In this document: piece by piece, positions 7,120 through 15,922 of the stretch
Position numbering within the stretch: position 1 is the stretch's first letter
Layout of the letters: every line of letters starts with the position of its first letter
NCBI GenBank assembly: GCA_018648865.1
Contig: JABGQH010000004.1
Coordinates: 1-64,000, forward strand
Source: Candidatus Peregrinibacteria bacterium
Lineage (GTDB): Bacteria; Patescibacteriota; Gracilibacteria; Peribacterales; Peribacteraceae
DNA: 64,000 nucleotides
Direction: 5' to 3'
Made by a program: the position numbers and the translations under genes
Notes under the pieces: model-generated
Database searches by the model: none
Told to the model about the DNA's origin: nothing
The model's input: the letters and a program-made list of their open reading frames with translations, nothing else

Positions 7120-8421
7120 TTAAGAATCATTCAGCGCGTAAAAACGAGCGACGTCACACTTATGTCTAGCTGGCCTAGTATGATCGCCGTTCTCCACTAA
7201 TGCGATGCCAACACAGCTATCGCAACAATCCTTGATTTCGCAAGTGAGGCACTGAGCCATGTCTGCAATAAGGAACTTATCCATAGCCTTTCTACGTGAC
7301 TCAATGGATAATATGTTGTCGACATCACCATACCTTATGTTCCCAATAATCTCAGGAAGATCTAAACAAGGATACACATTTCCCGACGGATCGATCGCAA
7401 TCTGATTTCTACCTGCAAAGCAAGGATTTATACAAGTTGAGCAGTCACGATGTTTTTCTTCCCTGACAAAATCATTATTTCTACGCAAAAAAGGAAGAAA
7501 TTTACCATTGAGTTCTTCGGCAGAAAGACGGAAAGCGATTCCTTCGTCAGCACCTGACCTTCTTGGTGTTATTAATGGGTTATAAAATATGCTGATATCA
7601 GCAATCTTTTTCAAAGTCTGGTGAATCACATCAAGTACATCAATGTTATGCTTGCCGACAATAACAGACAAGCCGACTGGCAATCCCATTTCAACAAGTT
7701 GTCGTATATTGTCAGCGATCCTGTCAAATGGGTAATGACTGTGTGTAATTTCTGATATACCATCTGAGATTTCATAAATTGAGATTTGAAAATCGAAAAT
7801 AGGAAGCCCTTCTAGTAAGGATATTCTGTTGGCATTTAGCAAGGCTCCGTTTGTCTTGATCTCGAGCGCAAAACCCAACTGCGAATACAAAGCAATGATC
7901 TCTGCAACATCAGGTCTCATAAACATTTCACCACCAGTAAGTGATGTGAAAACGACTCCTGCATTTTGTAGTCCGATCCCTAGTTTTTCTAATTCTAACA
8001 AAGACAAGCCGCCATTATTATAGTCAGCGAGATAACAGAATCCACATCGAAAGTTGCATTGAGAGGTAAGCTCAATATTGGCAACAGTAAGTTGCCAATG
8101 AGATGTAGCATACTGTGAAAGTCGCTGGAGTGGAGATACATCGTCCGAGTTCGTTGACGTTGAATCTACTGGCAATGTCTTAGATTTTCCTGCAAGGAAA
8201 AGATCAATTTCAATTTTGATATTCCGACAGTCTTCTCGAATATCATTCCAACTTTCTTCCCCATATTCAGGAAAATCAGAAAGAGTGGGTTCGTAATTTG
8301 CATCAACAACGAAATGTTGAGCAACTTTTGAGGATCCCCCCTCAAAGAAGATTGTATCCCATGTATTCTTTTTGATTCCAAGAAAAGCATCTTCAAACGT
8401 TCGAGTAATTATAGAGTTCAT
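7120..8421 (-). CDS. Radical SAM/SPASM peptide maturase
   Basis: A 433-residue radical S-adenosylmethionine enzyme. The CxxxCxxC motif CNFRCGFC binds the catalytic 4Fe-4S cluster (Cys122, 126, 129), and a TGGEMFMRP strand follows. The C-terminal SPASM domain is complete: C-x12-G-x4-C (CFAGRN...GNVYPC), then CLTCEIKDCCDSC and a final HKC, enough for two auxiliary clusters. The first 110 residues are not recognised and could hold a precursor-binding domain. I chose the ATG at 8421 because AGGAG lies 8 nt upstream; the longer ORF to 8505 lacks this. Codon and base use look richer in GC than in neighbouring genes, hinting at acquisition. The 30-aa peptide gene just downstream is the likely substrate. 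Confidence 0.92.
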   Translation of the reverse strand: MNSIITRTFEDAFLGIKKNTWDTIFFEGGSSKVAQHFVVDANYEPTLSDFPEYGEESWNDIREDCRNIKIEIDLFLAGKSKTLPVDSTSTNSDDVSPLQRLSQYATSHWQLTVANIELTSQCNFRCGFCYLADYNNGGLSLLELEKLGIGLQNAGVVFTSLTGGEMFMRPDVAEIIALYSQLGFALEIKTNGALLNANRISLLEGLPIFDFQISIYEISDGISEITHSHYPFDRIADNIRQLVEMGLPVGLSVIVGKHNIDVLDVIHQTLKKIADISIFYNPLITPRRSGADEGIAFRLSAEELNGKFLPFLRRNNDFVREEKHRDCSTCINPCFAGRNQIAIDPSGNVYPCLDLPEIIGNIRYGDVDNILSIESRRKAMDKFLIADMAQCLTCEIKDCCDSCVGIALVENGDHTRPARHKCDVARFYALNDS

Positions 8422-8467
8422 AGACTTTCTCCTATGGTTTGAAAGGACAACGTACGTAAAGGAAATT

Positions 8468-8480
8468 GTGCGAATTGCAC
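8468..8480. promoter_or_regulatory. Small palindrome upstream of maturase
   Basis: GTGCGAATTGCAC is a 4-bp inverted repeat around GAATT in the 5' region of the radical-SAM gene. It could be an operator. Confidence 0.25.
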
Positions 8481-8518
8481 TAAAATAAAGATTACCAGTA
8501 AGCATTCCATAATCAATA

Positions 8519-8546
8519 AGAAAAAGAGGAGGCGTAGTACTTTTTT
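8519..8546. repeat. Interspersed repeat, copy 3 (core AAAAGAGGAGGCGTAGTAC)
   Basis: The core of the repeat at 3418 and 5546 recurs here in the same orientation, about 100 nt upstream of the maturase start and 78 nt upstream of the divergent hypothetical gene. Confidence 0.85.
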
Positions 8547-8587
8547 ATTTAGTTGATTGTACTAAAAGCAGTTAGAACATTAAATCA

Positions 8588-8616
8588 TTGACAAAATACA
8601 TATTAAAGTTTATAAA
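8588..8616 (+). promoter_or_regulatory. Consensus sigma-70 promoter, leaderless spacing
   Basis: TTGACA (8588-8593), a 17-bp spacer and TATAAA (8611-8616). The ATG at 8624 is 7 nt further on, where transcription should start. Confidence 0.8.
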
Positions 8617-8623
8617 ATATATA

Positions 8624-9691
8624 ATGGTTATCCGACAATCAATAGAGAAGAATACTGCATTTTTAAGTGGCATAGAGAAACAACTATCATGTGCACCCTC
8701 ATCTTATGAGGTAATTAAATCTGAAATTGACAAATTACAACGAGAAAATAGAACTGGATGGTTACAGATAGTGAGAGATTCCGTTTCAAACGCAGTTGAT
8801 TCTAGAAAATTTCAATTAAGCAAAGAACTACTTTGTCAATTAATCAACACTGATAGCTGGGATGCTATATTTGAGAGTATCTTTATTCGCCTATTAATCA
8901 TGCAAGAAGATTATAAAGTAGCATTATGGCATATTTACAATTCTAAATTTTTTAAAGGAAGTATCGTGGCAAAGAAACGATTGGAGTTGTTCGAAGAAAT
9001 TTCCTTTAATACTGATTCTACAGAATTACTTGAACAAATCAGAAGTGATTTTCCAGAAGAAGAAATTGCAAGATGGTATCTTCTTATGCATCGGGCAACC
9101 AAACTAGTAGAAAAGGGGGAGCTAGATGCGGGCAATGATCTTGCAATAAAGATTCAACCTACAGATTCTGATCTCAATATGCACATAGGAAGAAAACTGG
9201 CAGATAGAGGATTTATACGACATGGTGCCAATCTAATATGTGGTGCTACGGATCAGAAGCCTGGTGCGTTTAACGGTGCAGCTCTTGAAATGCTGAGAAT
9301 TGGCTGTGCTCGTGAAGCATCACAAATTATCGAAAATATGTTCAGAGACAACGCTCCACAGAACAAAGGCACAATGCAAAGTTCACTTACTACTCTTGCA
9401 AAATCAGCAGCTCTTGATCCAGTCGCATCAGAGCGATTCAAGAATATTATTTTAATTCTTCAGAAACAAGAACAACACATTGATTTAAAGTTCATGACAA
9501 AATTGAAAAAAATTGCTTCATCGAGACCACGAAAGCAAGAAGCCCCTACTAGGAGAGTTGATATCTCGTCTGAGGAAACAGAGTTTTGCGGTCACTATGC
9601 TCGCTCAAGTTTTTTCAAAGACCCACATCGTATGCTAAGAGCTCACCCTATTGATCGCACAGCTGCACAAGTTGCAAAGAAATCCAAGTAG
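8624..9691 (+). CDS. Hypothetical helical-repeat protein
   Basis: A 355-residue protein that I do not recognise. It appears to be a soluble all-helical protein with tetratricopeptide-like pairs of helices (for example DYKVALWHIYNSKFFKG, ARWYLLMHRATKLVEKGELDAGN). A basic, Arg-rich tail (ASSRPRKQEAPTRR) is followed by a short C-terminal segment. The ATG at 8624 is preferred to an in-frame TTG at 8588, because that TTG is the -35 box of a consensus promoter. The mRNA should then be leaderless. It is divergent from the maturase locus. The last 19 nt of coding form one arm of a long inverted repeat. Confidence 0.75.
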   Translation: MVIRQSIEKNTAFLSGIEKQLSCAPSSYEVIKSEIDKLQRENRTGWLQIVRDSVSNAVDSRKFQLSKELLCQLINTDSWDAIFESIFIRLLIMQEDYKVALWHIYNSKFFKGSIVAKKRLELFEEISFNTDSTELLEQIRSDFPEEEIARWYLLMHRATKLVEKGELDAGNDLAIKIQPTDSDLNMHIGRKLADRGFIRHGANLICGATDQKPGAFNGAALEMLRIGCAREASQIIENMFRDNAPQNKGTMQSSLTTLAKSAALDPVASERFKNIILILQKQEQHIDLKFMTKLKKIASSRPRKQEAPTRRVDISSEETEFCGHYARSSFFKDPHRMLRAHPIDRTAAQVAKKSK

Positions 9692-9753
9692 AACTTGGAA
9701 GTCAAACACTTAAAGAAAATATTAGAACTGATTTTTGGATTTCTTTGCAACTT
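9669..9753. terminator. 19-bp inverted repeat at gene end
   Basis: AAGTTGCAAAGAAATCCAA (9669-9687), within the last codons of the hypothetical gene, is matched perfectly by its reverse complement at 9735-9753 after a 47-nt loop. It could fold into a long stem at the mRNA end. There is no strong T run after it, so it may protect or process RNA instead of terminating transcription. Confidence 0.5.
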
Positions 9754-9814
9754 CTTCCTACCAGCTTAATAAAACTGATCGGAGATATATTCATAACATT
9801 AATTTTGTTTTAAA

Positions 9815-9891
9815 TGGTGGGCAATACTGGATTTGAACCAGTGACCTCTGCAATGTCAATGCAACGCTCTAACCAACTGAGCTAATTGCCC
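9815..9891 (-). tRNA. tRNA-Val(GAC)
   Basis: A full cloverleaf can be folded: acceptor GGGCAAT/ATTGCCC, D arm GCTC...GAGC, anticodon loop TTGACAT (anticodon GAC), T arm ACTGG/CCAGT, and an encoded CCA. No partial copy lies beside it, but a 12-nt copy of its 3' end occurs at 6372-6383. Confidence 0.95.
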
Positions 9892-9957
9892 CATTAAGCC
9901 AAAACACTTTACCTACCTGTCTGTTTATCTACAAGAGAGAACATGGTTGTTAAATAA

Positions 9958-10581
9958 CTATTCTCGAACTGCTAAAGCTACACGAATACCAAGAGTGATA
10001 AGAACTGCACCCATTACACGCTCTACCCAATGGTGAAATGTAGAAATCTGTTTTCGAATAATTGGCAAAGATAGAGCAGAACCCAAAAAGGCAAACCAAA
10101 CAAAAGTTTGAAAAGACATATAGATACCAAATCCTAGCTGAACCAAAAGTGGCGTGCTTGGCTCTATAACCTGTGTAAACAGAGCTAAGAAAAATAGCGT
10201 TGCCTTTGGATTAAGAGCATTACAAAGGAATCCTTGCCTGATAGATTGCCAAGCAGAACATTTGTTTTCTGAATCAGAGAATGCATCAGCCAAAGTAGTT
10301 CCCTTCTTTGCTGTTAGAGAATGCCATCCGATGAATAGTAAATAACCAGCACCTATTAGTTTGATAATTGTGAAAAGTACTATTGATTGCGCAATAATGA
10401 ATCCAATGCCCAGAATTGAATATCCCACATGAATCAAAATGCCTAGCGACACCCCAAAAGCAGTCCAAAGAACAGAGCTGCGAGATTGTGTTATTCCATT
10501 CTTAACAACAATAGCAAAATCAGGACCGGGGCTAGCAACTGCTAGAAAGTGAATTATAGCAATAGTGAGGAAGGTATTCAT
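9958..10581 (-). CDS. LysE/RhtB-family amino-acid exporter
   Basis: A 207-residue inner-membrane exporter with six hydrophobic segments. The N-terminal family signature FLAVASPGPDFAIVVKNG is present, followed by GVSLGILIHVGYSILGIG. Members export amino acids such as lysine, threonine or homoserine; the substrate cannot be read from the sequence. The ATG at 10581 is chosen because the in-frame upstream start is a TTG and the family begins directly with the first helix. It is a single gene between tRNA-Val and a divergent operon. Confidence 0.93.
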   Translation of the reverse strand: MNTFLTIAIIHFLAVASPGPDFAIVVKNGITQSRSSVLWTAFGVSLGILIHVGYSILGIGFIIAQSIVLFTIIKLIGAGYLLFIGWHSLTAKKGTTLADAFSDSENKCSAWQSIRQGFLCNALNPKATLFFLALFTQVIEPSTPLLVQLGFGIYMSFQTFVWFAFLGSALSLPIIRKQISTFHHWVERVMGAVLITLGIRVALAVRE

Positions 10582-10683
10582 ATATAAATTATAATTATCA
10601 CTCAACTTATGTACAAGAAGAAGAGATAATTGTGTGAACTATTACTAGGAAATAATACAAATACATCTGTCAACCTTCCACGA

Positions 10684-10712
10684 TGTCTAAAAAGGGCGTT
10701 TTCTGCTACAAT
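10684..10712 (+). promoter_or_regulatory. Promoter with conserved spacer (GGGC..TTTTCTGC)
   Basis: A -10 of TACAAT (10707-10712) is preceded by AAAAGGGCGTTTTCTGC. Almost the same spacer stands before the -10 at 20206 and 52113, which suggests a shared promoter class. Confidence 0.55.
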
Positions 10713-10736
10713 TAAACGATTAATACCCAAACAAAT

Positions 10737-11219
10737 ATGAACACTTCTTCAGATACACCTACTCCTCTACTTTGCTGGAAAGCAAACATCTATCCAAAAC
10801 ACAAACGTGGAATCGTTTGGATAGTAACAATGCTTAGCATTATTGCTTTGCTTGTCTTGTACAGCGTACTGGCAGGATCATGGAGTTTTACCACAGTAAT
10901 TGTAATGTTTGCCGCTGTTTACTGGTTTATTCACCAGAAAGCAGTAGACGAGAGGGAAATAACAATCTTTGAAGAAGGGGTTGTGATAGAAAAAAAAGCA
11001 ATGATTTGGGAAGACTGTACAGGTTTCTGGTTTTTAGAAGGTCCTGGATATCACGAACTACATTTAGAACACTCTAAAAAAGTAATTGGAGATTTTGTAA
11101 TTCAAACAGGATCACAAAATATAGAAGACATTAGAAGTACATTAACTAAATTTGTACCAGAACTAGAAGACAGAAAAGAGGCGCGAATAAACACTTTAGC
11201 TCGTATTTGCAAAATCTAA
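10737..11219 (+). CDS. Two-TM protein with PH-like domain
   Basis: A 160-residue membrane protein with two hydrophobic helices (about 28-48 and 50-66). A cytoplasmic domain follows whose pattern (EREITIFEEGVVIEKKAMIWEDCTGFW) resembles the bacterial PH-like domains attached to paired helices. Its function is unknown. The stop codon is separated by a single base from the ATG of the 1,545-residue protein, so the two are surely co-transcribed. A promoter with a conserved spacer lies just upstream. Confidence 0.75.
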   Translation: MNTSSDTPTPLLCWKANIYPKHKRGIVWIVTMLSIIALLVLYSVLAGSWSFTTVIVMFAAVYWFIHQKAVDEREITIFEEGVVIEKKAMIWEDCTGFWFLEGPGYHELHLEHSKKVIGDFVIQTGSQNIEDIRSTLTKFVPELEDRKEARINTLARICKI

Positions 11220-11220
11220 C

Positions 11221-14200
11221 ATGCTTTTTCGCAAAGCTCTAAATACTTCTGGCAACAGAAAATTCTCCATTTCTAAAGAGAATAGATTGCTTTGCTTTGC
11301 AAAAAATGAAGAGGAAGACGAAATAGGAAATGAATCCAATGAATCAAGAAAAGAAGAAAATCCACTAGAGGCTATAAGTGATATAAGCGATAGCATAAGA
11401 GGAAAAGCAGGAATCCTAACACCACAAGAAATTGAAGAAATGCTTAAGCATCCATCTAGCTTGCTTGCATTACTAGAATACGATAACGAGGATCTTCGAA
11501 TTGAAGTTGAGCAAGAAATGCGATTAAAGAATCCTGAATACTATGGATCTGAATCAGATGAAAGTCTTCTACCAATTTATGAAATATTGAGATTCTTAAA
11601 AAGTGACCAAGGGGAAAGCAAAGCAGAAGAAATTGAAGAGAAAGCGGTAGAAAGACTGCAAACATCAACGGATTCACTAATGCAATTTAGTAACAGACTA
11701 GAAACAACTCTAAAAGATATTAAAGACATAGAAGAATCCCTAAGACCTGACCAATCTGGAATTAGAATCGGAAATATTGATATAGAAAGACTAAAACAAA
11801 TTGAAAGCAAAATACTAAAAGTATGCCTACTAAAAGGTTTAAAAATTGGAAAAGCGAATCTAAACGACTGGATTAACGGTAGGTATGATTCTTGGAAACC
11901 AACAAAAGATGAGATAGAGGAAACATTGAATTACATAACAGAAAACAATAGACCACTTCCTAAAAAATTCGAGATAGATACTTCGGAAACGAGTGATCCA
12001 GATCTTTGGAAAAAGTACGAAGAGCTTAGGCTAGAATCTAGTGATGCTGAAGCTGCCTTGAAAGATAACGGCGTCTTGAGCAAAATGTTTAGCTCAGCAA
12101 AAAGAGCAATAACACGCAGAAGAAACGCCAGAATGAGGTTAGATGAAAACACTTCAACAGAAGAAGAGGTTTCATACTCAAGCCAAGACCTAAGTGAGCA
12201 AATATCTGCACTTGAAACAGATATTCTAGAATCTAGAAAAATGATTCTGGCACAGATTCAGGAAAAAGCAGAAGAATTGTATAGACCACTAAAAGAAGAA
12301 ATAGGTAATAGATTTGAAGACACAAGCAGTGAAAATGTTTTAGATGAATTTGGAATGAGCCAATCATTACTTGCAGGGACTGCCGTAGCAGGTGCGCTAC
12401 AACAGTTAGAAAACATTCTGTTTACACCAACATCTACAGACAGTGATGAATTTCCATATTTTGCAAGACTCGCAATACAAGATTTAGAAGACATGGAATC
12501 TAGTAACATACTGGAAACCCAGCTTAATGAAGCTCGTGCCGCACACAAAGACACAATCAGTTGGACAAAATATCTTAATGGCGCAGATACAATTTCTAAC
12601 GCATTAGAAATACTAAATGCAGGAGGAGGAGAGAATATTGTTTTAAATGAAATGTCTGCGGAGGCAAGAGAGTTCCTAAATGACATACTGCCAAGAATAG
12701 CTAGGATTGCCAAAGGAACAGCTACAGACGAAGACTTTAATTTTATAGAACAAGAAATTCCAAACGGAGATAAGAGGTCACAATTCGCATTAATGCTTGA
12801 AGCATTAACAAATGAATCACTTAGAGCAAAACTAGAAACAGTATCCGCTGAAGATAAAATTAAAACGCCATTCTCTGCAGAAGAACTAGAAAAAATAGAA
12901 GCAGAATTTGCAGAAGTTAAAGAACAATTAGATTCAGGAGTAGTACAAGAAGCACTCAATCATCCTAATTGTAGAGTTTTACATATTGGCAATGAGGGTA
13001 TGAATCAGCATTTTGGAAATGTTGAAACTGCAATTATTTCAATGAAAAATGGGACAGAGACAGAAGAGGCATTTAAGTACGCAAGAGATACAATAAATAG
13101 ACTAAAACAAACTTCTGAACTTTTAACTGGAATATCTTATCCAAGTTTCATTGTAAGAGAAAAGGTAGCACCAGAAGTAGGGACAGTTGGTTATTACAGT
13201 AGGAAAAATGGGAATATTATTATCTTTCCAGAAGAAATCGAGCGCAGCACTAGAACAGAAGAAGAGGTAATACATCATGAAAAAGGACACGCAATACTAG
13301 ATATTCTAACAAGACAAACAGGGCTATTCGCGGGGATTCATTTGCGTACGGCAAATCTATTAAGTGAAACAATTCCAAGCGATCAAGCAGAAGATAAACA
13401 GGATACGTTCCGCGCATTGCTTCATAATCAAGCAGATCGTTGGGGTGTATCTAAAAACAAAGATATTATAAAAAAACGAATTGAATTAGAGGAGAGTAAT
13501 CCAGAAAAAGCAAAGCAAAGAACAGAAGAAGAATTTGAAATAATGTTAATGGACGAATTGATCTGTAAATTTGCTGACTGGAATGAAGGAATAAGTAAAT
13601 CAGCAACAGCAGAAGAAATAGTATTATTTAAGCACGTATTTAATGAGATGAAACCAGATGGAGAATCTAAGATCTCTGAAGAGTTACTAAATACAAGTGA
13701 ACTAGCAGATGAAAAACTTTATTTGCAACTAGATGACGACGGTAACCCAATACCAGGCACAGAAGACAATGATGATGGAAGTGGCTCTGCTATTGAAAGC
13801 ATGCGAAACGTTGATGTTTTCGGAGAACTGAGGATGCTTCGAAACGATACAGAAAAAATTAAAGAATTCTGGAAGGCATTTCCATCATATAAATCTCAAC
13901 TTGTTCCTGCGTACGATAATTATAATGAAATAAGTAAAGAAATTGAGGAAAAAATGCAAAAAGGAGAAGTATCCGAACAAGATGCAGTGAGATCAATAAC
14001 TAAAGTAAAAGAACATTTAAAACATGTATTAGAAGAATTAGATGATATTAAATATAATAAATCCAGCGTAGCAGATGCCGCAATGACAGGAAGACAAGGG
14101 TGGAATAAGCTATTTGATAGAGTTCAATTTATGAGCTTAAAAGACGTTTGGATGACGATCAAAAATGGAGCAGAAGATATTAAACGTGTTTGGGAAAGGC

Positions 14201-15858
14201 GTGGAGCTGCCAAGCAAGCCCAATTTGGATTAGGAATAACTAAGTGGATTCCAGAATGGGTTCCATACCTAGGTAGAATGCAAAATGAGTTTTTAAGAAG
14301 AGACAAAGATGCAGAAACAAAAGAGGTAAATGAGTGGAAAGAAAAGTTTAGTGAGGTTGATAGTCTAGATCTACAAAAACAGCTAAGACACGCAAATAAT
14401 CCGGATCAAATAAAAGCTATATTTTTTGTGTTAACAGAGAGAGGAAGACTGGATTGGAATGATAGCGATATGTGGAAGACACTTAATAGGCTGTCTCAGT
14501 ATTCTATGCCGATTGGTGTGTGTAAAACAGATGATGTGTTGCGCGACAAATGGCTACAGAAACTTATTAGTGAAATATGGGACGATAAAGACTTATATAC
14601 AAGTTGGAGACAAACAAATGACAGCGCAACAGATACTGGGAAGAAGAGTTTTACACCTATGGTGGATCAGCTTGCAAATGTTGGTGACCACCTAAATGGA
14701 GAGCTAAAAAATCAGTTAATTCTTTACGATGAATGGAAAAAGACAGGTGAATCTTCACCGGAGCTTAACCCACACCTATACGAAGAAATTCTGGATTACT
14801 CCATGAGAAATGGAAAGATGACTATGGAAGGAAAGCTATATTATTTAATTCAAGGTGTAGCAACAGGAATACTTTCAATCGATAGGCTGCGAACACTAGC
14901 AGGAGAAAAAGGAGGAGTATTGAATATGTACCCATGGCTAGATTATTTCTACAAGAAAAATAATTCATTAACAGAAGTACAAGCACTAGCACATAGGCTA
15001 ACAGAACCAGATAAGGGCCCTTATGAATATGGTCAAAAAACAACTTTGTGGCTCCATCTAGAAAATATGCGTACAGAAAGTACAAGGCAACGTATATCCA
15101 AAGCTATTTCTGGAGGTCGTGCAGAAGAACTTGATCATGAAGATATCCCAACACTTGTTTCCCAAGCTAATCATAAAGATATAGAAAGAATGACAGGTAT
15201 GATTAGTGGAACACGAGAGAAACTAAGTCCAGAAGCTGTAAAAAATACATACACTGGCTTTGGTACAAAATTTAAAATTATGGCGATGCTTTTAGAATAT
15301 GAAGAAAAGGAAGGAGTTAAAGCTTTCACAGAGAAAGATTTACACGATACTGTTAAATCAATCGTAGCCTACATTCATATGGATAATGTATTCACGAGGA
15401 ACGCAAGCTCAAAAGATAAATCTACTCTCACGTGGGACGAAATGGATAACCTATCTGGACCATCTACAAGCACACTCACTGTTTCTGATTATAGAACTCC
15501 ACAGAATTCATTCGTTGCAGACATAATGCGTAGTAATGAATTAGATAATATTGAATGGGATGATTTCGAAGGAATAACAAAGGAAGATGTAATAAGAGGA
15601 GAAGGATTAGATGATAAAAGTGTTTCACGAAAATCTTTTAAAGAAAAAGAGCAAATCGATCGATCAAGCATTATGATAAATAGTTTGTATGACAAGCTAG
15701 AAGCTGCGTTAATGGAAAAACCAGAATTAGTGAAAAAGATGTTAAGAAAATATGCCCATCAATTTAACGAAGAAAACTACTGCTCAGGAGTTGGCGTAGA
15801 TCCAAAGGGTCAATATCTAAATTACGAAGTAATGAAATCATTCATGGGAGGAAAATAG
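11221..15858 (+). CDS. Giant protein with HExxH zinc-protease motif
   Basis: A 1,545-residue protein of unknown family, the largest gene in the window. The N-terminal third is acidic and coiled-coil-like. The centre has a short beta hairpin (VGYYSRKNGNIIIFPEE) followed by a helix with HEKGH (His686, Glu687, His690). A possible third ligand, Glu779, lies in LMDELICKFADW. This layout is that of gluzincin metallopeptidases. The C-terminal half is helical without recognisable motifs. No signal peptide or membrane segment is seen, so it is probably cytoplasmic unless another route exports it. It follows the two-TM protein by 1 nt, which may anchor or receive it. Proteolytic activity is inferred from the motif alone. 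Confidence 0.8.
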   Translation: MLFRKALNTSGNRKFSISKENRLLCFAKNEEEDEIGNESNESRKEENPLEAISDISDSIRGKAGILTPQEIEEMLKHPSSLLALLEYDNEDLRIEVEQEMRLKNPEYYGSESDESLLPIYEILRFLKSDQGESKAEEIEEKAVERLQTSTDSLMQFSNRLETTLKDIKDIEESLRPDQSGIRIGNIDIERLKQIESKILKVCLLKGLKIGKANLNDWINGRYDSWKPTKDEIEETLNYITENNRPLPKKFEIDTSETSDPDLWKKYEELRLESSDAEAALKDNGVLSKMFSSAKRAITRRRNARMRLDENTSTEEEVSYSSQDLSEQISALETDILESRKMILAQIQEKAEELYRPLKEEIGNRFEDTSSENVLDEFGMSQSLLAGTAVAGALQQLENILFTPTSTDSDEFPYFARLAIQDLEDMESSNILETQLNEARAAHKDTISWTKYLNGADTISNALEILNAGGGENIVLNEMSAEAREFLNDILPRIARIAKGTATDEDFNFIEQEIPNGDKRSQFALMLEALTNESLRAKLETVSAEDKIKTPFSAEELEKIEAEFAEVKEQLDSGVVQEALNHPNCRVLHIGNEGMNQHFGNVETAIISMKNGTETEEAFKYARDTINRLKQTSELLTGISYPSFIVREKVAPEVGTVGYYSRKNGNIIIFPEEIERSTRTEEEVIHHEKGHAILDILTRQTGLFAGIHLRTANLLSETIPSDQAEDKQDTFRALLHNQADRWGVSKNKDIIKKRIELEESNPEKAKQRTEEEFEIMLMDELICKFADWNEGISKSATAEEIVLFKHVFNEMKPDGESKISEELLNTSELADEKLYLQLDDDGNPIPGTEDNDDGSGSAIESMRNVDVFGELRMLRNDTEKIKEFWKAFPSYKSQLVPAYDNYNEISKEIEEKMQKGEVSEQDAVRSITKVKEHLKHVLEELDDIKYNKSSVADAAMTGRQGWNKLFDRVQFMSLKDVWMTIKNGAEDIKRVWERRGAAKQAQFGLGITKWIPEWVPYLGRMQNEFLRRDKDAETKEVNEWKEKFSEVDSLDLQKQLRHANNPDQIKAIFFVLTERGRLDWNDSDMWKTLNRLSQYSMPIGVCKTDDVLRDKWLQKLISEIWDDKDLYTSWRQTNDSATDTGKKSFTPMVDQLANVGDHLNGELKNQLILYDEWKKTGESSPELNPHLYEEILDYSMRNGKMTMEGKLYYLIQGVATGILSIDRLRTLAGEKGGVLNMYPWLDYFYKKNNSLTEVQALAHRLTEPDKGPYEYGQKTTLWLHLENMRTESTRQRISKAISGGRAEELDHEDIPTLVSQANHKDIERMTGMISGTREKLSPEAVKNTYTGFGTKFKIMAMLLEYEEKEGVKAFTEKDLHDTVKSIVAYIHMDNVFTRNASSKDKSTLTWDEMDNLSGPSTSTLTVSDYRTPQNSFVADIMRSNELDNIEWDDFEGITKEDVIRGEGLDDKSVSRKSFKEKEQIDRSSIMINSLYDKLEAALMEKPELVKKMLRKYAHQFNEENYCSGVGVDPKGQYLNYEVMKSFMGGK

Positions 15859-15922
15859 GAATAGACCAAAAGCAAAATGAATTCTGTTTAGAATATTTTT
15901 TAACATGAGGTACTCTTGAATC

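Noticed and set aside
8421-8505. Longer N-terminus for the radical SAM protein starting at 8505
   Set aside because: A good Shine-Dalgarno site precedes the ATG at 8421, and the extra 28 residues would overlap upstream regulatory sequence without family support.
12258-12959. 233-codon minus-strand frame opposite the giant protein
   Set aside because: Ser/Ala-rich shadow of a real gene; no start signal.
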